Below, in pieces: positions 7,591-15,128 of a stretch of 30,095 bases of DNA; positions within the stretch are counted from its first letter, which is position 1; the number at the start of each line of letters is the position of its first letter. Origin of the DNA: Anaerolineae bacterium CG2_30_64_16 (GTDB lineage: Bacteria > Chloroflexota > Anaerolineae > CG2-30-64-16); assembly GCA_001871755.1 (NCBI GenBank), contig MNXL01000151.1, positions 1-30,095 of the forward strand, given 5' to 3'. The notes beneath the pieces are model-generated. The model was given only the letters and a program-made list of their open reading frames with translations, did not search any database and was not told where the DNA came from. The position numbers and the translations under genes were made by a program.

Positions 7591-8715
7591 CTATGAATCG
7601 CGGTAGGTTCCGATTTCCAGCCCTCGTTCGACGAAGTACCTGTACGTTTCGTAATTCACCAGGGGGGACACGCTGTGATCCACCTGTAGGACGTAACCGC
7701 TGCCCGCCATCGCCGCGGGCAGCTTGTTCAACAGCTCCGCTTCGACCGCCCCTACATCGTTGGTCTCCAGGGCCCGCTCGTCCATGCCGCCGATCAGGGC
7801 GATCTGATCGCCGAAGCGTTGCTTCAGTCTGACCAGATCCATGCCCGCTTTGGCCTCGATGGGTTGCAGGCAGTTGATGCCGGCTTCGATCAGAGAGGGG
7901 ATGAGCGTTTCCACATAGCCATCGCAGTGGAGAACCACTGGTAACTTGCGACTGTGGGCGAAGTCGAAGATCTTCTTGTGCGCCGGATAGAGCAGTTCCC
8001 GGAACATCGCGGGGGACATAAACGGCCGGTGCTTGAAGCCCAGGTCGTCCCAGACCCAGAGCCCGTCCGGCAGTCCCTCCCGCTCGAAGAGGATCTCCAG
8101 CAGGCGGATCATCACGGTGGCGTAGAGATCGGCCATCTCGCGCACCCATTCGCCGTCGAGCGCCATGCCCATCAGCAGATGCTCGTGCCCGCACATGGGT
8201 GACATCTGGTCGAAGGGACCGACGACGCCACAGGTCATGAAGCGATCCTCCCTGCTGCACTTCGCGCGCAGTTCTCGATAACTGCTGAAGTTGATCCGCC
8301 GCTCGTAAGTCCGTTGGTCGAGCAGATGCGGCCGGATGTGTTCCTCCCAGCCGCCGCGGTCTTTGACGGTGAAGTCCACATGTTCGGGCGCGCCGGAACC
8401 GGTCTTGATCCAGCGTAGCAGCGCCCCGTTGCCGTCCCGGATGAGTTTTGTCGACTCCGTTTCCTCCACGACCTGGTCACCGGCATAGATGTCGGCGATC
8501 AGATTGATGGTGCGGTAGTCTCCCGGGGTAATCTCGCCCCCGGTCCGCCGCACATCCAGGCTGAAATGGTCGCTGACCATCTCCGGTCGGGCGAAATGGC
8601 CTTCCGCCGACCAACGCTGCACCGTCTCCTTCCAGAAGACCTCAAACAGGCCGACGCGGTCCACCGGCTGGTGTTTCAAGATGCGATCAAACCGTTCCTT
8701 GCTGGTTAGTTCCAT
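7591..8715 (-). CDS. URO-D superfamily protein 2 (methyltransferase-like)
   Basis: I start this at ATG 8715 (374 residues); a GTG four codons upstream (8727) is an alternative. It is distantly related to its neighbour at 6359. Features include LTSKERFDRILKHQPVDRVG at the N-terminus, LWVWDDLGFKHRPFMSP (about 219-235), VVLHCDGYVETLIPSLIEAG (260-279) and LIGGMDERAL (about 307-316). The HCDG motif keeps both His and Cys, as in the zinc-binding methyltransferase branch (MtaA/CmuA) rather than in HemE. No corrinoid-binding protein is seen nearby. It lies 19 bases after the D-2-hydroxyacid dehydrogenase gene and 92 bases before the first URO-D gene. Its function in sugar catabolism is unknown; a methyl-group transfer from a methylated sugar derivative is speculation. 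Confidence 0.75.
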   Translation of the reverse strand: MELTSKERFDRILKHQPVDRVGLFEVFWKETVQRWSAEGHFARPEMVSDHFSLDVRRTGGEITPGDYRTINLIADIYAGDQVVEETESTKLIRDGNGALLRWIKTGSGAPEHVDFTVKDRGGWEEHIRPHLLDQRTYERRINFSSYRELRAKCSREDRFMTCGVVGPFDQMSPMCGHEHLLMGMALDGEWVREMADLYATVMIRLLEILFEREGLPDGLWVWDDLGFKHRPFMSPAMFRELLYPAHKKIFDFAHSRKLPVVLHCDGYVETLIPSLIEAGINCLQPIEAKAGMDLVRLKQRFGDQIALIGGMDERALETNDVGAVEAELLNKLPAAMAGSGYVLQVDHSVSPLVNYETYRYFVERGLEIGTYRDS

Positions 8716-8734
8716 GAGAAGTTCCACCCTTGTA

Positions 8735-9724
8735 TTACCAACCCAACGCCTTCCGATTCACGATGGAACGGGGCAGCCTGCCGCTCAGCATCTCCACCAC
8801 ATTCTGGGCTGTGTCGTGGCGCAGTTGGGCCGCGGCTTCGACGGACCCGCTCGACGCGTGCGGGGTAACGATCACGTTGTCCAGTTGTAGCAGCGGATCG
8901 TTGGGATCGGGCGGTTCCTGTTCGAGCACGTCGAGCGCGGCGGCCGTGATCGTATGGTTCACCAGCGCGTCGTAGAGCGCCGATTGGACCACCACCGGGC
9001 CGCGGGCCATGTTGATCAGACAGGCGGTCGGTTTCATCAGCGCCAATTGCGCCGCGCCGATCAGCCCGCGCGTTTCGGCGACCAGAGGGCAGTGCAGAGT
9101 GACATAATCCGAAAGGTGCAACAGGTCATCCAGCGCGACCAGTTCCACACCCAGCTCAGCAGCCTGCTCCGGCTTGATGTAGGGATCATAGCCGAGCAGC
9201 TTCAGGCCCAGGCAGCCGGCTTTGCGCGCCACAACCCGGCCGATGTTGCCCAGCCCGACGATGCCCAAGGTCTGGCCGCTCATGCGCGGGGGAGGCCAAT
9301 AGGGGATCGGTCGCGTCGATCCCCAGCCACCGCCGCGCACATACCGATCCAGGATGAAGGTGCGGCGGTTGAGGTCGAAAATGAAGCAAATGGTGGAGTC
9401 GCTGACCTCCTCCATGCAAAAGTCGGGGACGTTGGCCACAACGATGCCGTGCTCGCCCGCAGCCTGGAGGTCCACCATATCCACGCCGATGCCGTAGCGG
9501 GAAATGACCTTGCAGCGGGTCATGGCTTCGATGACTTTCCGATTGATCGTTGCCCATTGCACGATGAGGGCGTCAGCGTCTGCGACGTGGGGGATCAACT
9601 CCTCCGGCGCCCTGGTCTGCAGACGGACGAGGTTGATATCGAGACCTGAGCCGTGGAGGACCCCGGCTTCGATGCTGTGATCGGAATCGCCGAAATCGGT
9701 GATGACGACTTTGAAGGGCGACAT
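8735..9724 (-). CDS. D-isomer-specific 2-hydroxyacid dehydrogenase
   Basis: The 329-residue protein is of the PGDH/glyoxylate reductase/CtBP type. It has a Rossmann NAD site GLGNIG at 157-162 and the catalytic triad Arg241 (NMARGPVV), Glu270 (LDVLEQEPP) and His289 (VTPHASSGS). The reaction is NAD(P)H-dependent interconversion of a 2-keto acid and a D-2-hydroxy acid. In this cluster a hydroxypyruvate, glyoxylate or sugar-derived keto acid is plausible. AGAGGAG lies eight bases before ATG 9724. About 84 bases separate it from the aldolase upstream, with no clear promoter. The cofactor preference (Asp180 in LGYDPY) suggests NAD rather than NADP. Confidence 0.88.
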   Translation of the reverse strand: MSPFKVVITDFGDSDHSIEAGVLHGSGLDINLVRLQTRAPEELIPHVADADALIVQWATINRKVIEAMTRCKVISRYGIGVDMVDLQAAGEHGIVVANVPDFCMEEVSDSTICFIFDLNRRTFILDRYVRGGGWGSTRPIPYWPPPRMSGQTLGIVGLGNIGRVVARKAGCLGLKLLGYDPYIKPEQAAELGVELVALDDLLHLSDYVTLHCPLVAETRGLIGAAQLALMKPTACLINMARGPVVVQSALYDALVNHTITAAALDVLEQEPPDPNDPLLQLDNVIVTPHASSGSVEAAAQLRHDTAQNVVEMLSGRLPRSIVNRKALGW

Positions 9725-9808
9725 AAGAGGCTCCTCTGTGAGATGTGGGGATGGTCAGGCGACCGCCCCATAACGAACACTTCGATGATCTTAGAAATGC
9801 CCAGGCGT

Positions 9809-10546
9809 TCATGCCAATTGACGCAAAACCTCCTGTGCCCCATCGGCGATCAGCCCGCCGTCGTCGGCCACAGTGACGAAGCGGAACCCCTGCTCGATCC
9901 TGAGACGGGCGGTCGCCGCGTTGGGGGTGTAGATGCCCGGGATCTTGCCGGTTTTGCTACAGGCATTCAGCACGTTCAGGATGGCGGCCTGGTGCGCCAG
10001 CGTGCCCACGCCCACCCCCAGCGAGCGTGCCAGGTCCATCGGGCCGATCCAGCAGCCGTCCACGCCTTCCACGGCCATGATCTCGTCGGCATGCTCGGCT
10101 GCCTGCGCCGTCTCGATCTGGACGGCCAGGAAGACCTCCCGGTCGGCCCAGGTGTCGTAGTCGGGGCCGAAATGGACGGCCAGGCTGCCCGCAAAGGAAC
10201 GGCCGCCGTAGGGCGGGTAGCGCATGGCGAAGGCCGCGGCGCGGGCCTCGTTGGCCGAGTTGACCATCGGCACAACGAGGCCGAGCGCGCCCCGGTCGAG
10301 CAGGCGGCCGATGGCATAGAAGTCGTTCTGCCGCACGCGCGCTACGGGGACGGCGTTTCCCAACGAGATGGCGCGGAAGGCAGCCAGGGTCGTGGTATCG
10401 TCCCAATCGCCGTGCTGGTTGTCCACCAGCACAAAGTCGAAGCCGCAGCGCGCGGCGATGCCCGCCACGGTGGGCGAACCCATGCCGAGGACGATCCCCA
10501 GGGCCGGAGAGCCGGCCAGTAGTCTCTGTTTCATGGCATTGATCAT
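9809..10546 (-). CDS. HpcH/HpaI-family pyruvate aldolase
   Basis: This 245-residue class II aldolase belongs to the HpcH/HpaI/RhmA/GarL family, which cleaves 2-keto-3-deoxy acids to pyruvate plus an aldehyde using a divalent metal. Expected residues are present: His45 (VDNQHGDW) as base, Arg70 (ARV) for pyruvate, and metal ligands Glu145 (QIET) and Asp171 (GPMDLA). The phosphate/aldehyde side PPYGGRSF (111-118) resembles the YPPxGxR element. GGAG eight bases before ATG 10546 supports this start over ATG at codon 5. It gives the cluster a non-phosphorylative cleavage route. Which keto-deoxy acid is used (gluconate, galactonate, rhamnonate or other) cannot be decided here. Confidence 0.88.
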   Translation of the reverse strand: MINAMKQRLLAGSPALGIVLGMGSPTVAGIAARCGFDFVLVDNQHGDWDDTTTLAAFRAISLGNAVPVARVRQNDFYAIGRLLDRGALGLVVPMVNSANEARAAAFAMRYPPYGGRSFAGSLAVHFGPDYDTWADREVFLAVQIETAQAAEHADEIMAVEGVDGCWIGPMDLARSLGVGVGTLAHQAAILNVLNACSKTGKIPGIYTPNAATARLRIEQGFRFVTVADDGGLIADGAQEVLRQLA

Positions 10547-10583
10547 CGTGAATCTCCAAATGGCGTTATCATGGACGGTGGCC

Positions 10584-12044
10584 TCATCCGACCAACCACA
10601 AATACGGCTTCTCGATGAATTGTTTTACCCGCTGTAGGAAACGGGCGGCCGGCGCGCCATCCACCAACCGGTGATCGAAGGTCAGGCTCAGGAACACCAT
10701 CTGGCGAATCGCGATGCGCTCGGCCTCGGCATCTACAACGACTTGTTTGGGCACGATCCGCCCCACGCCCAGGATGGCGCACTCCGGCAGGTTGATGATC
10801 GGCGTGAACGCGTCGATCTCGTACATACCCAGGTTGGTGATGGTAAACGTGCCCCCTTGTAGCTCGTCCATGCTGATGCGGCCGGTCCGGGCCTTTTCGA
10901 TCAGCGCCGCCGATTCCCGCGCGATCTGGCGCAGCGACTTGGTTTGCACGTCGCGCAACACCGGCACCAGTAACCCCCGGTCGGTGTCGACCGCGACGCC
11001 GATGTTGGCGGTTGACCACTGAAGAATGTTGTCACCCTCGAAGCGCGCATTGACCATCGGGTGCTCCAGCAGCGCCTGCGCGGCCAGCTTGGCGAGCAGG
11101 TCGTTGTACGAGGGCGCCGGTTGGGCAGACACGTTCGGGGCGGACGCAAGGCCCGCCCCTACAGCCGCATCGTCCTTCAACTGTTTGCGCAGCCGCACCA
11201 GCTCGGTTGCATCCGCCTCGGTCGTCAGCGTGACAGGCGCGACCGTGTGCGTGCTGGCCGCCATCCGGTCGGCGATGGTTCGGCGCATGGTGGTGATCGG
11301 AATAGCCATGCCCGCGGGTACGGAAGGTGCTGAAGGCAGGGCTGGGGCCAAGGTAATCGGCGGCGCCGCGGGCGCCGAAACCTTCAACCTTTCAACCTGC
11401 AACCGATCCGCTTCCGCCTCGATATCAGCGCGCTCGATGCGTTTGGCGGGCAGCCGTGCGGCCAATGTGTCCACGTCCACGCCCAGTTCGCTTGCCAGTC
11501 GCCTGGCCAGCGGGCTTACCCGCTCAGCCGCTGGCGGGGTCGCCGTGGCAGTGGCAGCAGCCTGTCGCACATCGCGCTCGACGATCCGCCCGGTCCGGCC
11601 GCTGCCCGTAAGGCCGGTCCAGTCCACGCCCAACTCACCGGCTACGTGGCGGGCGCGCGGGCTGATGGTGGGCTCGGTGTCGGAGGCTGGCAGCTGGAAG
11701 CTAGAAGCCGGAAACTGGACTGCCTGCGAAGCTGGCATGGAAGCCGAGACTTCAGCAACACCAGTTTCTAGCTTCGAGTTTCTAGCTTCGATCTCCTCGC
11801 CAGCCGCAAGCAGATAGGCCAGCAGCGTACCCACGGGCACTTCCTTGCCCGGCGGCGGGGAATCGGACGGGATGCGGAGGATGCCGCTTTCCAGCGCCTC
11901 GATCTCCTGGGTAGCTTTGTCCCCTTCGACGGTGAAGAGGAGCTCGCCAGCCTCAACGCGCTCGCCGTCCCGCTTCAGCCACTCGCCCAGCCGACCCGTT
12001 TCCATGTTCCAGCCCAGCCGGGGCAAGACGACTTCAAATGACAT
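10584..12044 (-). CDS. 2-oxoacid dehydrogenase E2 (dihydrolipoamide acyltransferase)
   Basis: The start at ATG 12044 is set by AGGAGG seven bases upstream; the protein is 486 residues. Domains in order: a lipoyl domain (1-80) with the lipoylated Lys43 in VEGDKATQEIEA; a linker (about 84-121); two peripheral-subunit-binding domains (127-162 and 176-212); an Ala/Pro linker; and the catalytic domain (about 248-486) with DHRLVDG at 457-463 (His458). It transfers the acyl group from E1 to CoA, so pyruvate most likely becomes acetyl-CoA. Two E3-binding domains with one lipoyl domain is uncommon. Palindromic DNA is embedded in frame in the linker (11686-11793) and in the catalytic domain (11137-11159). 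The E1 gene is directly upstream; no E3 gene is in the window. Confidence 0.9.
   Translation of the reverse strand: MSFEVVLPRLGWNMETGRLGEWLKRDGERVEAGELLFTVEGDKATQEIEALESGILRIPSDSPPPGKEVPVGTLLAYLLAAGEEIEARNSKLETGVAEVSASMPASQAVQFPASSFQLPASDTEPTISPRARHVAGELGVDWTGLTGSGRTGRIVERDVRQAAATATATPPAAERVSPLARRLASELGVDVDTLAARLPAKRIERADIEAEADRLQVERLKVSAPAAPPITLAPALPSAPSVPAGMAIPITTMRRTIADRMAASTHTVAPVTLTTEADATELVRLRKQLKDDAAVGAGLASAPNVSAQPAPSYNDLLAKLAAQALLEHPMVNARFEGDNILQWSTANIGVAVDTDRGLLVPVLRDVQTKSLRQIARESAALIEKARTGRISMDELQGGTFTITNLGMYEIDAFTPIINLPECAILGVGRIVPKQVVVDAEAERIAIRQMVFLSLTFDHRLVDGAPAARFLQRVKQFIEKPYLWLVG
11137..11159. repeat. GC-rich palindrome inside the E2 catalytic domain
   Basis: GGGGCGG (11137-11143) pairs with CCGCCCC (11153-11159) around a nine-base loop. 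Read on the minus strand it encodes about residues 296-303 of E2, in a segment (AVGAGLASAPNVSAQPAP) between RLRKQLKDD and SYNDLLAK. These two blocks normally lie close together in E2 catalytic domains. The length is a multiple of three with no stop. It looks like a repeat inserted in frame in a surface loop. Confidence 0.5.
11686..11793. repeat. Imperfect palindromic repeat in the E2 linker
   Basis: GAAGCTAGAA (11697-11706) is complementary to TTCTAGCTTC, present twice (11766-11775 and 11780-11789). GAAACTGG (11711-11718) is complementary to CCAGTTTC (11761-11768). The unit resembles the one inside the E1 gene at 13161-13227 (CTGGAAGCTGG/CCAGTTTCCAG). It codes for residues about 84-120 of E2, including NSKLETG and FPASSFQLPAS, between the lipoyl and the first E3-binding domain. 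The sequence is low in G+C for this window. Confidence 0.6.
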
Positions 12045-12064
12045 GTTGTCCTCCTGACATCCGG

Positions 12065-12166
12065 GCGACTGAAAGTCGCTGCTCCCCCTGCGAAGCCGAC
12101 CTGCGTCAGTTGCGAGATCAGTCTGCGGAGGCAGACATCGCACGGTTGGCAGCGGTTTCCAACCGC
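12065..12166. repeat. Cluster of three short hairpins between E1 and E2 genes
   Basis: Three perfect 6-bp stems follow each other: GCGACT-GAA-AGTCGC (12065-12079), GTCTGC-GGAG-GCAGAC (12121-12136) and GCGGTT-TCC-AACCGC (12152-12166). The last overlaps TCCAACCG-C-CGGTTGGA (12158-12174). Small stems with three- or four-base loops resemble REP/BIME-type repeats. They fill most of the 132 bases between the E1 stop and the E2 start, where they could set mRNA stability. None has a T-run. Confidence 0.6.
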
Positions 12167-12176
12167 CGGTTGGACG

Positions 12177-14201
12177 CTATTCCGCCAGCAGCTCGCGTAC
12201 TGCCTGGACGATGCCCTTCACACTCGGCACCAGCGGCTCGTAGAGCGGCGGGCTGTAGGGTGCGGGGGCGAAGAGGCCGTTCACACGGCGCACCGGCGCG
12301 TCCAGGTCATCGAACGCGGCCTCCATCACCTGGGTGGCGATCTCAGCGCCGACGCCGCACGGGGCGAAATCCTCGTCCACGACCAGCAGCCGACCGGTTT
12401 TGTGCACCGACGCCAGGATGGCGCCCATGTCCAGTGGCGCCAGGGTGCGCGGGTCGATCACCTCGGCCGAGATGCTCTCTTTCGCCAATATCTCGGCAGC
12501 ATCCAGTGCCTGCTTCACCGTGAAGCCGATGCCTATGATGCTCAGATCGGCGCCCGTGCGGCGGATCGCCGCCTGTCCGAACGGGATCAGGTATTCGCCG
12601 TCCGGCACCGGGCCTTTGAGCGCCAGCAGGTTCTTGTGCTCCAGGAAGAGCACCGGGTCGTCGGAGCGGATGGCGGTCTTCAGCAAGCCCTTGGCATCGG
12701 CCGGCGTGGACGGCATCACCACGCGGAAGCCGGGGATGTGCATGAAGAATGGGTAGTAGTTGCCGGAGTGATGGGCCGCGTTCGACTGCGCTGCGCCCAC
12801 GCAGCCACGTACGACGATCGGCATCACCAGCCGACCGCTGCTCATCCACTGCAGCTTGCACATCTGGTTGAACATGTCCCCGAACGCGTCGGCCAGGAAG
12901 TCGATGAACATGAAGTCCACGATCGGCCGCGTGCCGGTGGCCGCGGCGCCGGTACACAGGTTTGTGAAGCCGCGTTCGCTGATCGGCGAATCGCGCAGCC
13001 GCTCTTCGCCGTAGAGATCGTAGAGGCCGAGGGTGGTATTGAAGTTCCCCCCGCGCGGCCCGATCCCTTCACCGACGACGAAAATCCGGGCATCGCGGGC
13101 CATTTCCTCGGCCAGTCCCTCGCGGGCGGCATCGACGAAGGTCATGTGCCGGAAATTAGTTGCTGGAAGCTGGTTACTGGAAGCTGGAAGTCCCAGATTG
13201 CCAGTTTCCAGCTTCCAGTTTCCAGCATACACGTGTTGACTCACCGTTGTCGGGTCAGGCAGAGGGCTGGCCTCGGCGAATCTGCCGGCCTCCTCAACCA
13301 GGGCTTTGATCTCGTCGTCGATCGCACCCAGCTCGACCTCGGTCACACTCCCGTCACCCAGCAGCTTCTCGCGGAAGAGCCTGATCGGGTCTCGTTCCTT
13401 CCAGGATGCGACCTCCTCCGGCGTGCGGTAGCCGGCGTCGCGCATCCCCTCGGCGTGGGCGCGCGTGCGGTAGGTGCGGCACTCGATCAGGGTGGGACCG
13501 CCGCCGGCGCGGGCGCGCGCCACCGCTTCGCCGGCCGCCTGGTAGACCGCCAGCACGTCGTTGCCGTCCACCGTGATCCCCGGCAGCCCGTAGGCCGCGG
13601 CGCGCGAGGCGATGTTCGTGTTGCCAGTCGCTTTCTTCAGCGGCACCTCGGTGGCGTACAGGTTGTTCTCGCAGACAAAGATCGCCGGAAGCTGCCATGC
13701 TGTCGCCAGGTTAAGTCCCTCGTGGAACGCGCCGTTGTTCGACGCGCCGTCCCCGAAGAACGCCACGCTTACCCGGGCGGTCTTGAGCAGCATGGCCGAA
13801 TAGCCGCCGCCGGCCGCCAGGGTGATGCACGGGCCGACGATGCCGCTGGAGCCCATGAAGCCGACCTCGGGTTTGAACAGGTGCATCGAGCCACCGCGGC
13901 CGCCCGAGCAGCCCGTGGCACGCCCCATCACCTCGGCGATCAGTTCGCGCGGCAGCACGCCCTTGGCCAGCGCGTGGCCGTGTCCGCGGTGCGTGCTAAA
14001 CACCGTGTCATCGTCGCGCAAGTGTGCGCACACGCCCGACGCCACCGCCTCCTCGCCGATGTAGGTGTGAACGCCGCCGTAGAGTTTCCCGGCCGCGTAG
14101 AACTTCACCAACTGCTCCTCGGTACGACGGATGATCAGCATGGTGCGGTAGAGCGCGAGCAGTTGATCTCTAGATGGGTTCAAAATAGTATCTTCAGACA
14201 T
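12177..14201 (-). CDS. 2-oxoacid dehydrogenase E1, fused alpha and beta subunits
   Basis: The 674-residue protein starts at ATG 14201 behind GGGGAGAAG. Residues 1-327 are a PDH/acetoin-dehydrogenase E1-alpha, with the thiamine diphosphate motif GDGASNNG at 150-157 and CENN at 177-180. Residues about 353-674 are the E1-beta subunit, beginning TFVDAAREGLAEEM, with the conserved GEGIGPRGG, ISERGFTN and PVLFLEHKN blocks. It decarboxylates a 2-oxo acid, most likely pyruvate, and passes the acyl group to the E2 encoded 132 bases downstream. The subunits are joined by about 22 residues encoded by a palindromic repeat (13161-13227). Separate alpha and beta genes are the more common arrangement, though fusions are known. 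It follows the SDR gene by 27 bases. Confidence 0.9.
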   Translation of the reverse strand: MSEDTILNPSRDQLLALYRTMLIIRRTEEQLVKFYAAGKLYGGVHTYIGEEAVASGVCAHLRDDDTVFSTHRGHGHALAKGVLPRELIAEVMGRATGCSGGRGGSMHLFKPEVGFMGSSGIVGPCITLAAGGGYSAMLLKTARVSVAFFGDGASNNGAFHEGLNLATAWQLPAIFVCENNLYATEVPLKKATGNTNIASRAAAYGLPGITVDGNDVLAVYQAAGEAVARARAGGGPTLIECRTYRTRAHAEGMRDAGYRTPEEVASWKERDPIRLFREKLLGDGSVTEVELGAIDDEIKALVEEAGRFAEASPLPDPTTVSQHVYAGNWKLETGNLGLPASSNQLPATNFRHMTFVDAAREGLAEEMARDARIFVVGEGIGPRGGNFNTTLGLYDLYGEERLRDSPISERGFTNLCTGAAATGTRPIVDFMFIDFLADAFGDMFNQMCKLQWMSSGRLVMPIVVRGCVGAAQSNAAHHSGNYYPFFMHIPGFRVVMPSTPADAKGLLKTAIRSDDPVLFLEHKNLLALKGPVPDGEYLIPFGQAAIRRTGADLSIIGIGFTVKQALDAAEILAKESISAEVIDPRTLAPLDMGAILASVHKTGRLLVVDEDFAPCGVGAEIATQVMEAAFDDLDAPVRRVNGLFAPAPYSPPLYEPLVPSVKGIVQAVRELLAE
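13161..13227. repeat. Palindromic repeat at the E1 alpha/beta junction
   Basis: TGCTGGAAGCTGG (13161-13173) is complementary at all but one base to CCAGTTTCCAGCA (13215-13227). Between them lie further copies of CTGGAAGCTGGAAG and of CAGTTTCCAGCTTCCAG. On the minus strand it reads in frame as NWKLETGNLGLPASSNQLPATN, split here as NWKLETGNLG plus LPASSNQLPATN, exactly between the two E1 subunits. It shares units with the E2-linker repeat. Confidence 0.7.
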
Positions 14202-14228
14202 AGTTCTTCTCCCCGACAACTCTGGACC

Positions 14229-15032
14229 TCAGGCCTCGCTGCGGCCGATGGTGGCGTTGGCGCCCATCGCCAGATTGCCGCCGTCGAACGGCAGGACCGT
14301 GCCCGTGACATAACCGGACGCGTCGGATGCGAGGAACATCACGACACCCTTGATATCGTCGGGCACGCCCAGGCGCCCCATCGGCAGGCCGCGCAGGAAG
14401 CGTTCGCGCAGGCCCGGCGTGTTGTCCATGCGGACGTCGAACCCGGGATTGGTGATCTGCGCGGGCGCGATGGCGTTGACGCGTACGCCCCGATCCGCCC
14501 ACTCTGTGCTCAGCTCGCGGGTCATCTGGATCACGCCGGCCTGGCCGACGCTGTAGGCGAAGTTGCCGCGGCCCAGGGCGCGCACGCCGCCGATGGACGA
14601 CATGTTGATGATGCTGCCCTTGCCGGCCGCCAGCATACGCCGCCCGGCCTCCTGGCAAGACACGAATTTGCTCACCAGGGTAGCATTGAGCACCTTGGTG
14701 AAGTGCTCCAGCGTGATCTCCTCAGGATGTCCCAGGATGTTGGCGCCCGGGATATTCGCGACGATGTCGATCCGCCCGAACTCCCGGTCCACCTGTTGAT
14801 ACATCGCCCGAATCTGCGCTTCATCCCAAACGTCATAGACCGCGGGGACAACCCGCCGGCCCAGTTTGCGGATCGTTTCCGCCGTGTCCAGCAGGCCCGG
14901 CTCGTTGATATCCGTGATCAACAGGTCCGCGCCAATCTCGGCCAGGGCGATGGCTGAGGATCGGCCCATATTCTGGGCGGCGCCGGACACCAAGGCCACG
15001 CGGCCGGTGAGATCGAAAAGAGGGTGAAACAT
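14229..15032 (-). CDS. SDR-family protein with degenerate active site
   Basis: A 267-residue classical-length short-chain dehydrogenase/reductase fold, starting at ATG 15032 behind AAGGAG. The fold is clear from VALVSGAAQNMGRSSAIAL (12-30), VRVNAIAPAQ and the C-terminal GYVTGTVLPFDGG. Three hallmark motifs deviate. The TGxxxGxG turn reads SGAAQNMG (16-23), the NNAG motif reads NIPG (93-96), and YxxxK reads Tyr160-SVG-Gln164, so the catalytic lysine is glutamine. Ser145/146 and Tyr160 remain. It may be a weak or specialised oxidoreductase, a binding protein, or a decaying gene. Its position between PfkB kinase and E1 genes suggests a role in keto-sugar-acid metabolism. The frame itself is intact. 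Confidence 0.8.
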   Translation of the reverse strand: MFHPLFDLTGRVALVSGAAQNMGRSSAIALAEIGADLLITDINEPGLLDTAETIRKLGRRVVPAVYDVWDEAQIRAMYQQVDREFGRIDIVANIPGANILGHPEEITLEHFTKVLNATLVSKFVSCQEAGRRMLAAGKGSIINMSSIGGVRALGRGNFAYSVGQAGVIQMTRELSTEWADRGVRVNAIAPAQITNPGFDVRMDNTPGLRERFLRGLPMGRLGVPDDIKGVVMFLASDASGYVTGTVLPFDGGNLAMGANATIGRSEA

Positions 15033-15050
15033 GGTGTCTCCTTTGGTATC

Positions 15051-15116
15051 TGGTACATTGGTAGATTGGAAAATTGGTAGATCGGTGGACTGGTCTCCCA
15101 ATCTACCAAGTTACCA
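15051..15116. repeat. Imperfect inverted repeat between SDR and PfkB genes
   Basis: TGGTACATTGGTAGATTGG (15051-15069) is complementary, with three mismatches, to CCAATCTACCAAGTTACCA (15098-15116). Internal copies of TTGGTAGAT make it repetitive. It occupies most of the 96 bases between the PfkB stop and the SDR start, ending just ahead of the SDR ribosome site. It is AT-richer than the coding DNA around it, as expected for an interspersed palindromic element. Confidence 0.6.
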
Positions 15117-15128
15117 GTCTACCAACTA

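Noticed and set aside
7499..8260. Upstream extension of URO-D 1 to a 633-residue protein
   Set aside because: The added 254 residues overlap URO-D 2 in a different frame and have no domain. The internal ATG at 7498 has a ribosome site and matches the family start.
12402..14957. Very long plus-strand open frame (851 codons) opposite E1
   Set aside because: It is the complement of strongly recognisable E1 and SDR genes; its own translation is rich in Arg, His and Gln and matches no family, which is typical of GC-rich antisense frames.
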